A DNA stretch of 64,000 nucleotides from Polytrichum commune (GCA_950295325.1 OX485809.1:29774144-29838143); one strand, 5' to 3'. Positions 1-12,468 are shown, counted from the stretch's first letter. The notes: generated by a model from the sequence alone, not told the origin. Numbers and translations are program-made.

Positions 1-1660
1 TATCAGGTTGCAAGAAACTGGATCATAGTTGAGAATCCATGTAATAACATACTTTGACTGCCTATTTAGGTTCCAATGCAAATGGAATGATTCTTAGGTG
101 ATCCAGATAACCTAAGAATGATTCCATTGGAAGCTCACCTCATCAATTGAATCTTCATAGACAGAAGACAACTTTGTGTGCGAAGATAGACAACAATGAG
201 GTATTGACTAATGAGAGCTTGCCACTTGAATTTGTTCAGTATTCATGCATGTACTCAAGGACCTTGAACCTTGAAAATTTTATTCTTGGAGCTAGAATAG
301 AAAGAGAATATACTCACACCTGCTTTAAAATGCTATTTTAGATGGTGCTAGTATTGACAGGTGGTGTACCTTGCAGGTAAATCATAGCCATTTGTTACCT
401 TTGCCATTCCAGTTCGGCATCCTCCCTGTATGGCAAGTAGGAATCATTCAGCCTTAACATTCACCCCACACTTGATCAGCTGAAATAAAATTAGGTTCAA
501 CTATCATTGAATTTTACTTTGCTGAAATGCATACTGGAGACTGGTACTGGGAAGACTTCCAGGGAACAATGTAAACACTGATCATATCATCAGACTCCAA
601 AATCACAAGTACTATTGAGAAAGTTCACAAATTAATAATCAAGGGGTAAGAGGTCCCTTTCACCATGGAATTCTTGAATCTAAAAGACTATTCAGATCAA
701 CTTTGAGAAGCCAGAGCATACCAGAGTTGCACACTCCTCTGCAAGCTCGGGTCCAGCAGCTGAGTGTAAGCCAGGACTACTGTGTGCTTCATCCAGATTC
801 TGTAGACCAGGTTTTTAGTGTCAATACTGTCTTCAAAGTGGCAACGTCAATGCTTAGAGTGATGAAGTCACCAATTTAGGCTGGTTTCTAATAGCAACAT
901 CCCGCCAGTATATTGAAAGAACCAGAGTGAAAACAACAGACCTCATTGGAAGAGTTGACGACAGCATCAACCTCTAAGGCCCATGGAGTTCCTCGCCACA
1001 AGTACAGTTTTGCATTGACGTCATGGTCAAGGGCAAACTTCGAGGTGTTTCCAACATTTGTCTCTCCATTCTCGGATCCTGTCAGCAGCATTAACCCAAC
1101 CATCACCAAGAAGAGTCATAAGGTATGGACCTCCCTTCTTGGCATAGAAGTGGTATGTACTTCATCTTAAGGGTGGAGTTCTAGTTCAGATAGCTAGAAT
1201 TCTTAGTCTAGTCCCTTTCACACGGAACCTTACTCATTACATACCACTTCCAGGCATTGTGGCTTAACCCCATTCACATGGAGGCTGTGCACATTAGAGA
1301 GAGACTGATTCCATGTAAGACAAAGTGGACAATGAGTATGCATAATTGTATATGTGGTTCTGGTGTCAAGAGAATAAACTTCTTCAGGGCAGGTTGCAAT
1401 TTGAGCTTATTAAAAGTTCAACCTTCTTAGGATGACCTGGTATTCTGCAACCAATGACACTTGCACGTCCAATGGAGGGATCAGATGCTTGATCGCCACC
1501 ACTTAGATGTTTGAGAAATGGAAGGCAGTTGTGTGCAGTATATGCGAGTCCTTCTTCAAGAGGATTTCTCCTATGCACTAGTGCAATCCCAAGTTTGCAC
1601 TTGAGACATGTGGTCAAGGAATCTTTCATTTTAATCAAGCCCTAAACCCTATTGCAAATA
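1..1660. other. Intergenic stretch, no gene recognised
   Basis: Only short open frames (under 90 codons) on both strands, overlapping each other and lacking any domain I recognise. No clear terminal inverted repeat or tandem structure was seen. Near 1640-1655 there is an AAACCCT motif of the telo-box type, which can occur in plant promoters but is not decisive here. Confidence 0.4.
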
Positions 1661-1667
1661 ATTTAGG

Positions 1668-3066
1668 CATGGAAGAGGGGTACTAGTGCTAATGAATCAA
1701 GTTCCTATGAAGACTGATGCCATCAAATGCCCCCATCATTCAATCAAATGGTGCATGAAAGACATAATTCGCAAACCTGGCGAACTGGTGCACTCAAATG
1801 TGGGGACAGAAACTCTTCATGTTTACCTACACAAAGCCAAGAGGAGAAAGAAAGCTCGGTCTCCATGTCACTCCCAATCGAAATCAATTAAATTAACCAA
1901 AAGCAGCTGACGGGGGCAGATTGCTACATAAATTGGTTGTGACAATTACCTGTAAAAATATAATCTAGGGATGCTCAATCAGGGGACCCCTTGTTTTTTT
2001 CTTTCCTAATGCCAAATCTATTTGGCATCATGAAAGAGGGGTACTAGTGCTAATGAATCAATTTCAACAAAGAATGATGCCGTCAATTGCACCCACCATT
2101 CATTCAAATAGTGCATAAAAGACAAAATTCACAAGCCTGGAGCACTCAGATGTGGGGACAGAAACTCTTACTAGTTTTCTACGCAAGGCCAAGAGGAGAG
2201 AGAAAGTTGGGTGTCCATGTCACTCCAAATCTAAGTCAATTTTATAAACCAGAGGCAGCTAACGGAGGTGGATTGCTACATAAATTGGCTCTCACTTGGC
2301 AATTACCTGTGAGATGATCGTCGTCGAGAGCTCGATCAGGGGACCCCTTGTTATTTTCTTTCCTGTTGCTACAAATTTCTGGCATGGAAGAGGGGTACTC
2401 GTGCTAATGAATTAAGTTCCAATAAAGAACGATGTCATCAACTACCCCCACCATTCACTGAATAGTGCACGAAAGACGAAATCCACGAACCTGGTGCTCT
2501 CAAATGTCGGGACAGAAACTCTTTCTGTTTTCCTACTCAAAGCCAAGAGGAGAGAGAAAGGTCCATCTCCCTGTCACTCCCAATCTAAGTCAATTCAATA
2601 CACCAGAAGCAGCTAATATGGCTCTTGCCACCCAATCTAATTGCTACGCAAAACTGGCTGTTAGCTTAGCAATTACCTGCGAGAGGATCGTCGATGAACG
2701 CCCCATCAGAGGATCCCTTGATTTTTCTTTCCTAATGCTAAATATCTTTGACATGGAAGAGGGGTACTAGTGGTGATGAATCAAGTGCCAATAAAGAATG
2801 ATGCCATCAAACGCCCCCACCATTCACTCAAACAGTGCGCGAATGACGAAATTCGTGAACCTAGTGCTCTCAAGTGTGACTACGCAAAGCCAAGAGAGAG
2901 GAAGAGCAAGGTCGATCTCCACGTCACTCCCAATCTAAGTCAATTCAACAAACCAGAAGCAACCTGATATGATGGCTCTTTGCTACCCAATCTAATTGCT
3001 TGTAACTGAGCAATCACCTGTGAGAGGATCGTCGATAAACGGGGGGTTTTCATCAGGGGATTTTGC
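1668..3066. repeat. Four-copy tandem repeat, ~360-bp unit
   Basis: Copies start at about 1668, 2029, 2383 and 2752 with the motif CATGGAAGAGGGGTACT, so the periods are 361, 354 and 369 bp; the last copy is shorter. Each unit holds the same landmarks in the same order: AATCAAGTTCC near the start, GGGACAGAAACTCTT, AGCCAAGAGGAGAG, GTCACTCCCAATC, CAATTACCTG, then ATCAGGGGACCCCTTG. Copies differ by many substitutions and small indels, so the array is not recent. On the minus strand each unit contains a splice-donor-like CAG/GTAATT or CAG/GTGATT, so the array may derive from a duplicated exon-intron segment. Confidence 0.85.
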
Positions 3067-3192
3067 CCCCCCATGGCAATTAGGTGATGGGGAGAGATGA
3101 TTAGGCTCTTGCTCCACCCATCGAGGCACTTGTTCCAATCGCACTACATGCTGCTCACCGTGCCCACTCCGAATGCTCAGGCTGCCATACAT
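3018..3192 (-). other. Possible first exon of a minus-strand gene
   Basis: A minus-strand ATG at 3192 is preceded by an in-frame stop. It opens a frame that runs to a CAG/GTGATT donor-like site after position 3018. The end of this frame (residues reading SPDENPPFIDDPLTG) recurs in degenerate form in the neighbouring 360-bp repeat units at the same relative place, for example SSDGAFIDDPLAG in the copy ending near 2752. The surrounding 3,000-3,450 is richer in GC than its flanks. No downstream exon, family or function could be identified, and it could be chance. Confidence 0.18.
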
Positions 3193-5077
3193 CCTGGTAT
3201 CCCCTCTTCCTCTTCACCTCACACCACATCTCCATTTGACCTTCGCCGATCCACTGCACAGCTACTACTCCTCATCATCATCATCCCTACCAGGCCCATT
3301 TCCTATCGCCAATTCACCTCCCAAACCATGCGAACTTAACTTTCTGTCCGATCGCCCCAATCCAAGCGGGGCCTTGCACTCTGAAGGATCTCGTGGAAGA
3401 TTGAGCTACGCTTGCACAATCCAAGCAAGCAACGATTGAAGCGGCAATAACAAAAACCCTAACCCCGCTGTGGAGCCACTGTTGGCAAGGAATAATAAGT
3501 TAAAGAGATGCTTCACACCTATGGGTAAGTCCTAATTGTGATTGCTAAACTTACCAATCCTAATGGTAAATTAACCCAATTTTAAGCTAACCTATATGTC
3601 ATTTCATTCACACCTATACATAGGAAAATTTACCACAAACGTCACATATATAGAGTGGGTTACTACTCTTGTTCACACATGACCAACATTAAACTCACTT
3701 TGCTTGCCACGTGTCATGTTGATCACAATAGTTCACTGTCATTGTCTTTACCTTACCACTTTTCTTAGGATGTGAAATACACATTTAATAGCAAATGATT
3801 ATCAAATCCAAATCGTGCATGTCGTCATTTTTCTCATCATTTCTGGAGTTGATATGAATATTCTATTCATTGTCAAAGTGAGGATTTTATGAGTTATTGA
3901 ATGGTCATACAAGTCCCCCAATTATGTTGACTATTACATTTAAAATGGTTAACAACTTTTGAGTACATAGTCCAATCTTTTTTCAACGCACCATTTTTTG
4001 TTGCCCTTTCTTAAATTGTATCCAACCATATACCACTCAAATATATGTGTTTGTTCATGGTCAACCACCAAATTAAGCACATATAATTTAGTGTTGGATC
4101 CATGAACCTCATGCAAATCAACAAGAGGGAATCCGAGATAAGCAAGTGTTAATTGATCACTGTAACACCCGCTTCTCGTAGGTTGCGCAATCAATGTGAG
4201 ATGGTTGTCAAAATGCCAAATCATGTCCATAGCCATCTGTTTCATAATATTCTAAGCTCGTATGCATGTCTTATGCATTGTCAAGAACGAAGATTCTCGG
4301 TGTGGTTAATGGTCATTTCGGTCCTTCCCCACTCATGCTAATTATCAAGCCTTCAATAATTACCATATTTAGAGAAGCGTATACGTGATTACGTTTCATT
4401 TCCTATCTACCACTTCAAGACTTTGAAGCTCGTATTTTTCTACATACACATGCTACTGAAACACTTCTCTCCCTATCAGCCTCATGCTGCAAGAACACTT
4501 TAAAAAAAAGTTAACCTCAATATATGTTACAGGTGTCTTCATTAGTTATTGTTTTATTAATCTCATCGTTTCATAAAGTTGTAACGTGGCAACCATCGCA
4601 AAACAACAAAATCCTCACCTGACCAGAACATTGCCAGTCCCATCAGGGTATGAACATACCAACAGCCATGTAGGTTCCACAACAGGGTATGAACTAAAAC
4701 AGAAACCGGGTATTGTTTACCCTATCCCGGTGTGTTTAAATGGACTTTATCCGGGTATGAAACTGGCAACAAGACCGTGTATTCTTAGGCCTCATCCGGA
4801 TATATGGACCTGTGTATTTGCATGCCTCATTATTCAAATTGGAGGGTTCAACAAAAATTGCGAAAACTGGATTCTTGCATCAAAGGATTTCTTGCTCATC
4901 TCTTCGGTAGCTCGAGCTTCCGCACCGCAACCGAGTTCACTCGTCGCGCAGTTCTTCACCGTGGGTTAAGTTAGCTAACATAGAGCTTGCCTTAGTCATC
5001 CAAATCTTCCCTTTAATGTAACTTCGCAACCGATTTTCTTCGTAAGGTATCCGAGAGAGACATCGTTTGGTAATACG
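3067..5077. other. Intergenic spacer with decayed dispersed repeats
   Basis: Two degenerate copies of one dispersed repeat lie at about 3835-3975 and 4225-4350. They share the theme CATTGTCAA(A)G..GA.GATT..ATGGTCAT..GTCC, and a third copy lies at 41955-42110. About 3960-4060 also resembles part of the repeat at 31400-31480. From 4,640 to 4,800 a GGGTATGAA motif recurs three times. Nothing here looks like a gene except the probable promoter and leader of the PPR gene just before 5,078. Confidence 0.45.
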
Positions 5078-7464
5078 ATGCAAGCAGTTTCGCTCTGCGC
5101 GGCCGGGAATGTTGCACATTTTAAACAGAGTGCGGGGAGGGAAATTGTCGATGGAAACAGCGCACAATTGAAGTTCACGGCGAAAGAATGGGAGAAAATG
5201 AGGCTGCGGTGGTGCGGAGGAATCCGTAATGGAAAATGGCGGGGATGCTGTAGCGCTGTGTATGGATATGTGGAGTTTAGGGCTTGTAGGGTTAGCGACG
5301 GAGATGGTAGACGGAGGAGTGTGATTACGAACGCAAGCTTAGGCAATAGCGAGAGATCTACAAGAGAGCCACGTTTGAAAGGCAATTTGTCACGAAGGGC
5401 GATGCACGCGGTGAAATTTCTGCTTGGATGTAAGGAGAAAGAGCAAGGGAGAGATGTTATTGAGGCGGCATTGCGGCGTTGGGTGGTGAGCATGAGCCCC
5501 AAGCGAAAGGATTGGCTTGAAGTGTTGAAGCAATTCGAGAATGCGCCCGACCGGTCGCTTTATTTCATAGTGAGAGATTCTTTCCTTTTGCTTACGGTGA
5601 TCTTGACATAAAGAAAGGTACCTTGGGGGTTTATGGCAGGTTCAGGGTTTAGTGTTTAGGATTATTCCATTCTAATTTCTCGCATACTCGGTAAGAAGAC
5701 AAAATTTGTCCATTTATGAGAAGAATTGTCAGGGATGAGATTTTTCAGGAAGCGGTCACATGTGTTGGTCACGTGGCTTCGCTGGATTCTCAACCTACAG
5801 AGCCTTCTGAACTGTCTTACTAAGCTGAAGTATTCAAGCAATTCGAGAATGTGGCCGACCTGTCGTTTCATTTCATAGTTAGAGATTCTTTCCTTTTACT
5901 CGTGATTTTGACAGAAAGAAATGTACTTGGGGTTTGCAAAGGGTTTAGTGTTTATGCTTTTTACTACTTTAATTTCTCTCCTACTCGGTGAGAAGACAGA
6001 TTTCTCCGTTTATGAGAAGAATCATCTGGGATAAGATGCTTTAGAAAGCGGTCACATGTGTTGGTCGTGGACCTCGCCGTATCCTCAACCTAGAGAGCCT
6101 TCTCAATTGTCTCACTAAGAAGGTGTTGAAGCAACTGGAGAATGCGGCCGACCGTTCGTTTTATTTCATAGTGAGATCATTTTCTTTTGCTCACGGTGAT
6201 TTTGAGAGAAATTAATGTAATTGAGGTTTGCGTAGGGTTTAGTGTTTAGGTCTATTCCATTCTAATTTCTCTCATACTCGGTGAGAAGACGAGATTTCTC
6301 TGTTTACACCAAGAGGCCTTCTGAGTCTTCTGATTTCTCTGTTTACACTTGTTGGTCATGGACCTTATTGGATTCTTAACCTTAGAGGCCTTCTGAGTCG
6401 TCTCACTAAGCTGAACCTTGCAGATTGCCGAGTGGGGACTTCAAGAGAGCTGGTTTGAAGCCGGCATTCGGGACTACACCAAATTGATAGATAGGTATGG
6501 TAAAGAGGGCTATGTTGAGAAAGCTGAAAGCACATTCCACCTTATGGAGCAGTGTGGAATATGCGCGGATTTGGCGACACACACCGTAATGATAGGAGTT
6601 TATGGTCGGGCTAACATGCTGGAGAGGGCTAGGGAAGTGTTGCGAGAGACCTCGCTTGCAGGTTTTGCATTAGATGCAACTGCCTACAAGGCCATGATTG
6701 TTGCATACGGTTGTGCAGGGTTGCCTGTGGAGGCTGAGACTGTGCTAAACGAGATGGAGTCAGCTGGGGTGACAGGTGCAGCTGACACTTATCTTGCCCT
6801 TATGACTGCTTACGGAAGGTTAGGACAAGCCACCGAAGCACAGAGGATCTTCGATCGGATGCATTGGAATGGCTTTCGCGGAGATTTGAAAGCATTTACA
6901 TCTCTTATGGAAGCCTACACCCATGCCAATGACTTCGAGAACGCCATTGTCATTTTCAGGAGCCTCAGAGCTGCAGGATTGAAACCGGACGACAGAGCAT
7001 TGTCACGTGTTGTCAGCATATATGGCAAGGCAAACCTGCTCGACAAGGCTGTGGAGGTTGTTGCAGATTTAGAGGATGCTGGATTAAAGCTTGGTCCACT
7101 TACTTTGACAGCTCTCGTCAGGTGGTTTGCTAAATTTGGACTCGTCGAAGAAGCAAATCAGGTGATTGAGAAGATGAGAGTTCTGCGGATGCCTGTGAGT
7201 TCGAAAACGTATGCAAATATGTATGCTGCATATGCATCAGCAAGGCAACTCGAAGAGGCTGACAGGGTTTGGGACTTGATGGTAGCAAATGGGATGAAAC
7301 TCTATGAGGATGAGTCGAGTGCTATTGTTGAAGCTCTTATGGCTGCACAGTTTTATGAAAAGGCACAAACGGTATGTATGGAGTTGGAAACACAAGGTTG
7401 GGCCCCTTCTGTGGAGTTGAAGTCTGCCCTTGCTCAACACTTGCAACTTGCAGTTGGTAGCTGA
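5078..7464 (+). CDS. P-class pentatricopeptide repeat (PPR) protein, two exons
   Basis: Predicted exons are 5078-5569 and 6424-7464, joined in phase 0 (donor ATA/GTGAGA, acceptor TTGCAG/ATT), giving about 510 residues. Exon 2 encodes nine consecutive 35-residue PPR motifs with the helix pattern xxYxxLIxxYGxxGxxxxAxxxxxxMxxxG. There is no E, DYW or SMR tail, so it is P-class. The N-terminal 100 residues are basic and Ser/Arg-rich and start MQAVSLCAAG, which would fit an organelle transit peptide. PPR proteins bind single-stranded RNA, mostly in plastids or mitochondria, for stabilisation, splicing or translation. Read in the usual numbering (residues 5 and 35), the repeats give TD, TD, KA, LD, TD, SG, TS, AY, SS; TD normally prefers G. 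The exact target is unknown. The intron contains two duplicate copies of the exon 1 end. The start is the first ATG of the open frame. The family call is firm; the exon junction is inferred from the sequence. Confidence 0.85.
5519..6415 (+). repeat. Three tandem ~300-bp units spanning exon 1 end and PPR intron
   Basis: Units begin at about 5519, 5827 and 6120 with GAAGTGTTGAAGCAA or close variants. Each carries the last ~50 bp of exon 1, the donor (ATAGTGAGAG, ATAGTTAGAG, ATAGTGAGAT), a conserved GGGTTTAGTGTTTAGG stretch, and an end resembling CTTCTGA..TGTCTCACTAAG. Copy 1 is the coding one; copies 2 and 3 lie inside the intron. All three retain a GT donor at the same point. The third unit has a further small internal duplication around 6300-6350. 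Sequence directly before exon 2 is the end of unit 3. Confidence 0.85.
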
Positions 7465-10320
7465 AGGGGTGTTTACACTCAACTACTCGAGTTATTTGTG
7501 GTTGTGGTTTGGGCCCACTTTCAACACACAACTACTGCTTGTAGTTAAAGAGTGTTTTTGCTTTCAATGATTGTCCCTCGTATTGGTGCATCCAAGGAGA
7601 GGAGACAGACACTTTATAGATTTTAGTGGAAAGTTTGTTGAAGAGTGATTGCCTATTACAAATCCTCTCCTGGTACTTTGGCCCTGAAGTTCTCTCCTGG
7701 TGCCACATAGTAACTACAAACAAAATATAACAGAAGAAAGTGAACTACGGCCATCGCAACGACACCCAACTACACCTTGTATCATAGTTGGCCATGGTAG
7801 AGTTGCGAGTGGTTGTGCTTGTGCTTGTCATCAATGCACCTTATCTCTCCTTATCCCCTGAAATCCAAACCAGTGAAAGTAAACTAGAACCATCAACCAC
7901 CTGAACTGTGGTTGTGTGAATGCCCCTTGGAAGAATGTGGTAATGCGACAGAGAAAATTCAGTGCTTGTGATCTTGACAGAGCTTTGGCCATTTTGTGTG
8001 GCTGGCTTGTGTATTGTTTCGGAGCTGACAGGATGATGTATAGAGACTGCACATATTACTTGTGGCAGGAGCCATCACAGGCTTACCGCGACTTAGAATT
8101 GCATCATTGGTGAGCAACAGACTTTCCTTATTCTGCACGAGCATGAACAGGAAGCCTTTTCAGCTGGGACATACAGACTTATCCTAATGTCAATTGTGTT
8201 TGTATGATGCTTTTGTTGCTGCACTGAGCCGATAGTCAAGGATCACCAAGACAGGATTTACATGTTTCGCTATTTCTCTATAGTTCTAAGCAGGTATGAA
8301 GCTTTCTAACCAAACTTTCTCATTCTTGTAATTAGTGTTTGTCAGGAAGGGACCTTCCTCTCATGGTTTACTTAATGTATATCAGTTCTTTTAATTTTGT
8401 CTGGCATGCTTCTGGTCGATGAACAGCCCGAGCCCCATCTACCTAGAATGGTGTGCACATCATCCTAATAAATATGCTAGTGCATGAGTTACCGATGGGC
8501 AGCTATTTACTTGGTATATCATATACCTCAGTTCTTATTATCTTTGCTTAAGCATCTAGCCTCTAATTGCAATTGCTAGCACTGGCCTAAATTGTTGTCA
8601 AATGCAGCCAATCTCATCATGCAATATGCTCACCTCATCCATATTCAAACTCCCTTGAGGAAGACAGTGATTGATTAGGAGGGATGGCACGTTAGACTTT
8701 CAATGGAAGGTGGATGTAAAGAGCAACACAGTGCTACCTCAAGTATAGTTGAATACAGGAGTAAGAGATCATGCTGTACGTTAGTATCAAAATCCTTGAA
8801 AGCATATGGGAAGATAGCCACATAGAGAAAGGATAGCATTTAATCCAGGAGCAAAAGAGACTGCAAGGTAGAATAACAATACTTGGATGGAAAATGGTCA
8901 AAACAACACATCCTACCTCCAAGATGGCGAAAAAAGGGTGGGTTATTTGAAAGGAAGATGCAAAAACAAGAGCTGCAGTATTGGTATTCTCTTTCATTAT
9001 TTCCTGATTTAAGATGAATTAATGAAAAGAGAATTCAACATGCCACCCTTGTGATCTCAAGTCAATGATGCAGAAAACATGGTCATGTGCTCTACCTTGT
9101 ATATAGAGGATCAGCTTTATTAGAGAGGAATTTGAGTAAAGTCGTGATTAGGTAAACCATGGTGGGAAAGGGTCCAAATTTTTTTGACAATTCAGATTTG
9201 TTTCCTTGACAAGGTCAATGACTCCGACTCAAGTGCCTGTTTGTAAACCTGAATTATTTGCAAAGAATATTCAGTTAGTCTGGGCTCAAAATAACTTATG
9301 CCTTTTGGTCATCAACTTCTACAGTCCACCCTTGATATCTGTTAACACTTTGGAGGCTTGGAGCAAGGAAACTTGTAACACTTTTGTGGTGTTAACATTT
9401 TTTAACACTTATTGAGGATATCATAGACAATTTGTAACACTTACATGTAGAATTAAAAATGGTAACACTTATATAAATAAAAGATGAAAACACATACAAT
9501 ATGAATGTCATTATACCTCTAAGCGTAATGGAAGAACAAATCTAAAGTAATTTGATGATATTCTTGTGGAATGTCAAGATCCTATTTCCTTATGAAGTGT
9601 TTGAATGCTTTGGATGAGAGGTGTAACATTAGTAGGTCTTTGTTCCAAAAATTGTTTCAAGATACTCATGCACTTTCAACATCCTTGAATCTTACTCTTT
9701 CCACCACCACATCAAAAAATTGCACATTGTCAACTTCTTCAATGGGTTCATTGTCAGTTGCATCACCTCTTTCATCAAGCATACTTATGAGTTCATCCTC
9801 AATACATATGTAGGAATTGTTTAGATCAAATTCTAGTTCATAATTGATGAATTCATGTGCATTCATAGTGGGTCCAATTTCACTCTTTGCATATACCAAT
9901 GCCAATTGTTCTAATAAGGCAGTAAGCTTAGGGTTAGGGTTTTTTTCATTTTATCCAAGTTACAAGATTTCATAACCTTACTTTCCATCCAAAATAACAC
10001 TTATTGAGGTGAATTCATTGAAGAGGGGAGCATATATAACTTTTACAAATTATGCTAACATTTAACAATTAACACTTGCTAGTGTTTTTTTCTTTTTTTC
10101 TTTCAGGAGTGCAATTTTCCTTCACATATATGTGATTGTAACACTCATTGGGACAACAAATAACAAGGGTGGACTGTAGAATGCTATCATGGAGGTGATC
10201 ATCCCAAGGTTTTCAAGCCATTCGAACTTAGATGCATGTTGTGGTTTCTTGGTTATCCACCACATGTTTTTGTGCTCCTCTTCATCATGTAGGTGGTGAA
10301 TTGGAGGTCTTGTTCCTGCC
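7465..10320. other. PPR 3' flank and AT-rich spacer, no gene seen
   Basis: The first several hundred bases probably hold the PPR 3' untranslated region. After that only short incidental open frames occur. Between 9340 and 10080 the motif AACACTT recurs many times, including two copies of TAACACTTATTGAGG near 9402 and 9999. This is simple degenerate repetition without a clear unit. Confidence 0.4.
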
Positions 10321-10327
10321 ATTTTGC

Positions 10328-10720
10328 AAAGTAAGGTATGTGGGTGTAATTCGGTTCGTTTTTCATGTCCTCCAACTTTCACCAATTAGATGTACACAAC
10401 GAAACTTGTGTTGCATTAGTAAATCTATATTGAAGCATTAGGAAAAATTGGACCTCCCTTTGTTTAATTATGGTTATGGTTATGGTTATGGTGAGCTCTT
10501 ATAAGGGTTTGACTCTCTTCCTTCTCTGTGGAGGTGTGTTGTTTATGTGTGTTTTTGCCATGTTTTAGTTGTATTTGTTAGTGGTGGTTGGTACTCGAGC
10601 TTCAATGACACACGATTGCTATTTACACGACAACACACCAATCAAATTTACTAGATGTCCGATTAAGAAAAACGATTGAATAACCCCCGCTATCCTTACT
10701 GTACACATGTCTTCAAAGAA
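10328..10720 (+). repeat. Dispersed repeat family R1, copy 1
   Basis: Contains AAGGTATGTGGGTGT, CATGTCCTCCAAC, GTTGCATTAG, TGAAGCATTA and GATGTCCGATTAAGAA in that order. The same order occurs at 31145-31510. Part of it occurs at 18719-18896 plus 19290-19400, and an inverted part at 56300-56537. It also holds a short GGTTAT array (four units) at about 10470. No terminal repeats or coding capacity could be defined, so the class is unknown. Confidence 0.55.
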
Positions 10721-11399
10721 ATCATCTATCGTGCACTATAACATATTGATGTCAACATTCATCGTACCTCTTATGATTGGTTGAACAACGATTAAAATTT
10801 ACACCAAGATCATGCAAAAGCACCTCTACACTTCTTTTTGGTCTCAGGCCCATGCTCTCCCATGGTCAAATCCAACAAAAGGGGTACCATTGAATTCAAG
10901 TGGTCCCTCATCTAGTTGTAAACATGTAAACCACCTCTCATTAAAAGATGTTTAGAGAGGCTTAAGTGAAATGCTTGGAAATAAGGGACTAAACTTATCA
11001 AGGTTTAGTCTAGCTAGTAAGATGTTGTTTTATTTCCTAGGATCAAAATCATGGGTGAGTTACACTAACTTATTTGTATGCAAGAGATGGATGGAATAAC
11101 AGGCAGGAGCTTAATTCTAAGAGTAATAAATATATGAATATTGTAGCAATGAAGGGCATTCCAACTAATTGGTTATCACTCGCCACTCAACCACGTTGCC
11201 ATGGGCCGGCCAATTGAGTAACTAGATATGTTAATTTTCAAGTTCAAACTCAACCTCAAGAAGAGGATGAGACCAAACTCGAAACCCTAAACCTTGGATA
11301 TTATGCTTGAGAAAAGTCAACTAGTCTCAAAAGACTAGACATAAGTATGACAAGGCCAAAATTCTCTCACCTTGGCCGCCCATGGAAACATGGGTCCAA

Positions 11400-11720
11400 A
11401 CCAATGTTGGACTAGTATTGTCTTGTTTTATACCATCCGGATATTTATAATGAGAATTTCACTTTTTTGATTTCAATAGGGTACGAGTATTTGAGATATT
11501 TCTATTTTCATGTCATTTGAGTTTGTATACCATTCAAGAACCTTCATACCTAGGTGAAATCACCCTAATAATAAAAAATGGTTTAGAATGGTATTGATCC
11601 AAACATTAACTAGGATACACAAAGATTCTCTCACTTTGAAATATCTACCAAATATTAATTATTGACTTGCATTACAATTTTGATATCCACATGTTCAATA
11701 TTTGATATCATTTAAGCTTA
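11400..11720 (+). repeat. Dispersed repeat family R3 (ATACCA-rich), copy 1
   Basis: Shares CATACCTAGGTGAAA, ATGGTATTGA and similar phrases with 21480-21552 plus 21953-22100, and more distantly with the double copy at 61871-62400. These sequences are unusually rich in GGTAT/ATACC words. Class unknown. Confidence 0.45.
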
Positions 11721-11777
11721 TGCTTATTGAGTTGTTTATTGACAACCTAGCTACTACCATGCATTTACCTGTATATA

Positions 11778-12038
11778 CCGGTGCAACATTTGAACCTTAT
11801 GGCGGGACACCAGTGTCCCATAATACACCGATTAAACCCTAAAGCCCGTGTCGACGTCAAAAATGATTAGTTTAAGATGATCAAAACGGCGTTGAGATTA
11901 TCTCGACGTCTTGTACACACTCTGATGTTTAAAGTTGGTTTCTATTTCGATCACTTCCAACCACAAAACCAATCACAAAGAAGGCTTCGATTTATTTTGG
12001 ACACCGGTGTCCCACCATAATAAGGTACATTTGTCCGG
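11778..12038. mobile_element. Putative foldback/MITE in the lyase promoter region
   Basis: A 261-bp inverted repeat. The left arm (about 11778-11826) and right arm (about 11989-12038) both run CCGG, then an ACATTTG-like stretch, ACCTTAT, then GGGACACC(A/G)GTGTCC, which is itself palindromic. Arms are imperfect. No convincing target-site duplication was found, so the superfamily is open. It ends about 470 bp before the lyase start codon. Confidence 0.45.
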
Positions 12039-12446
12039 ACTCCGGGACCGGCGGCCAAATATTCAAGGCAAGCGCCATGTCATGCTTACGTGGCGTCTTA
12101 CGTGGCGTCTGTCCTGGTTCAATGAATCGCAAGCACTCAATCACACTCACATGGAGGATGAGATCCTTCCATGCTTAAAGAGTTCGTCGTCCTCTCACGA
12201 GCATCATCCACCGTGCATATCATCCTCCATCAACTTTCTCATCCACTTCTTCTCCCTGCAGAAATTCTGCAACGCAGACACATGGAAAGCTCATGCGCAC
12301 TCTACGAGCTCGTCACCAAATTTCTCCGAGAATGTCCCGGATCGCATCGGACACGACTCATCATTGATCAATTTCCCCTCTCCTTCGGACCCCTATGATT
12401 TTTCTCTACACGGAGAATCGAATTTCACGAGCTGAGGTGGACTAAA

Positions 12447-12468
12447 TTCCTTCTTCTTCTTCTTCTTA
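12447..12468 (+). promoter_or_regulatory. TTC/CTT pyrimidine tract in the lyase leader
   Basis: A run of CTT triplets lies 40-60 bp upstream of the start codon, as in many plant 5' leaders with pyrimidine patches. A role in transcription or translation is only inferred. Confidence 0.35.

Noticed and set aside
1668-3066. CRISPR-like array
   Set aside because: Units of ~360 bp without short repeats and unique spacers; plant nuclear context. An ordinary tandem repeat.
11935-12435. 166-codon plus-strand frame before the lyase gene
   Set aside because: Overlaps the foldback element and the probable promoter/leader; composition is not protein-like and no domain is visible.
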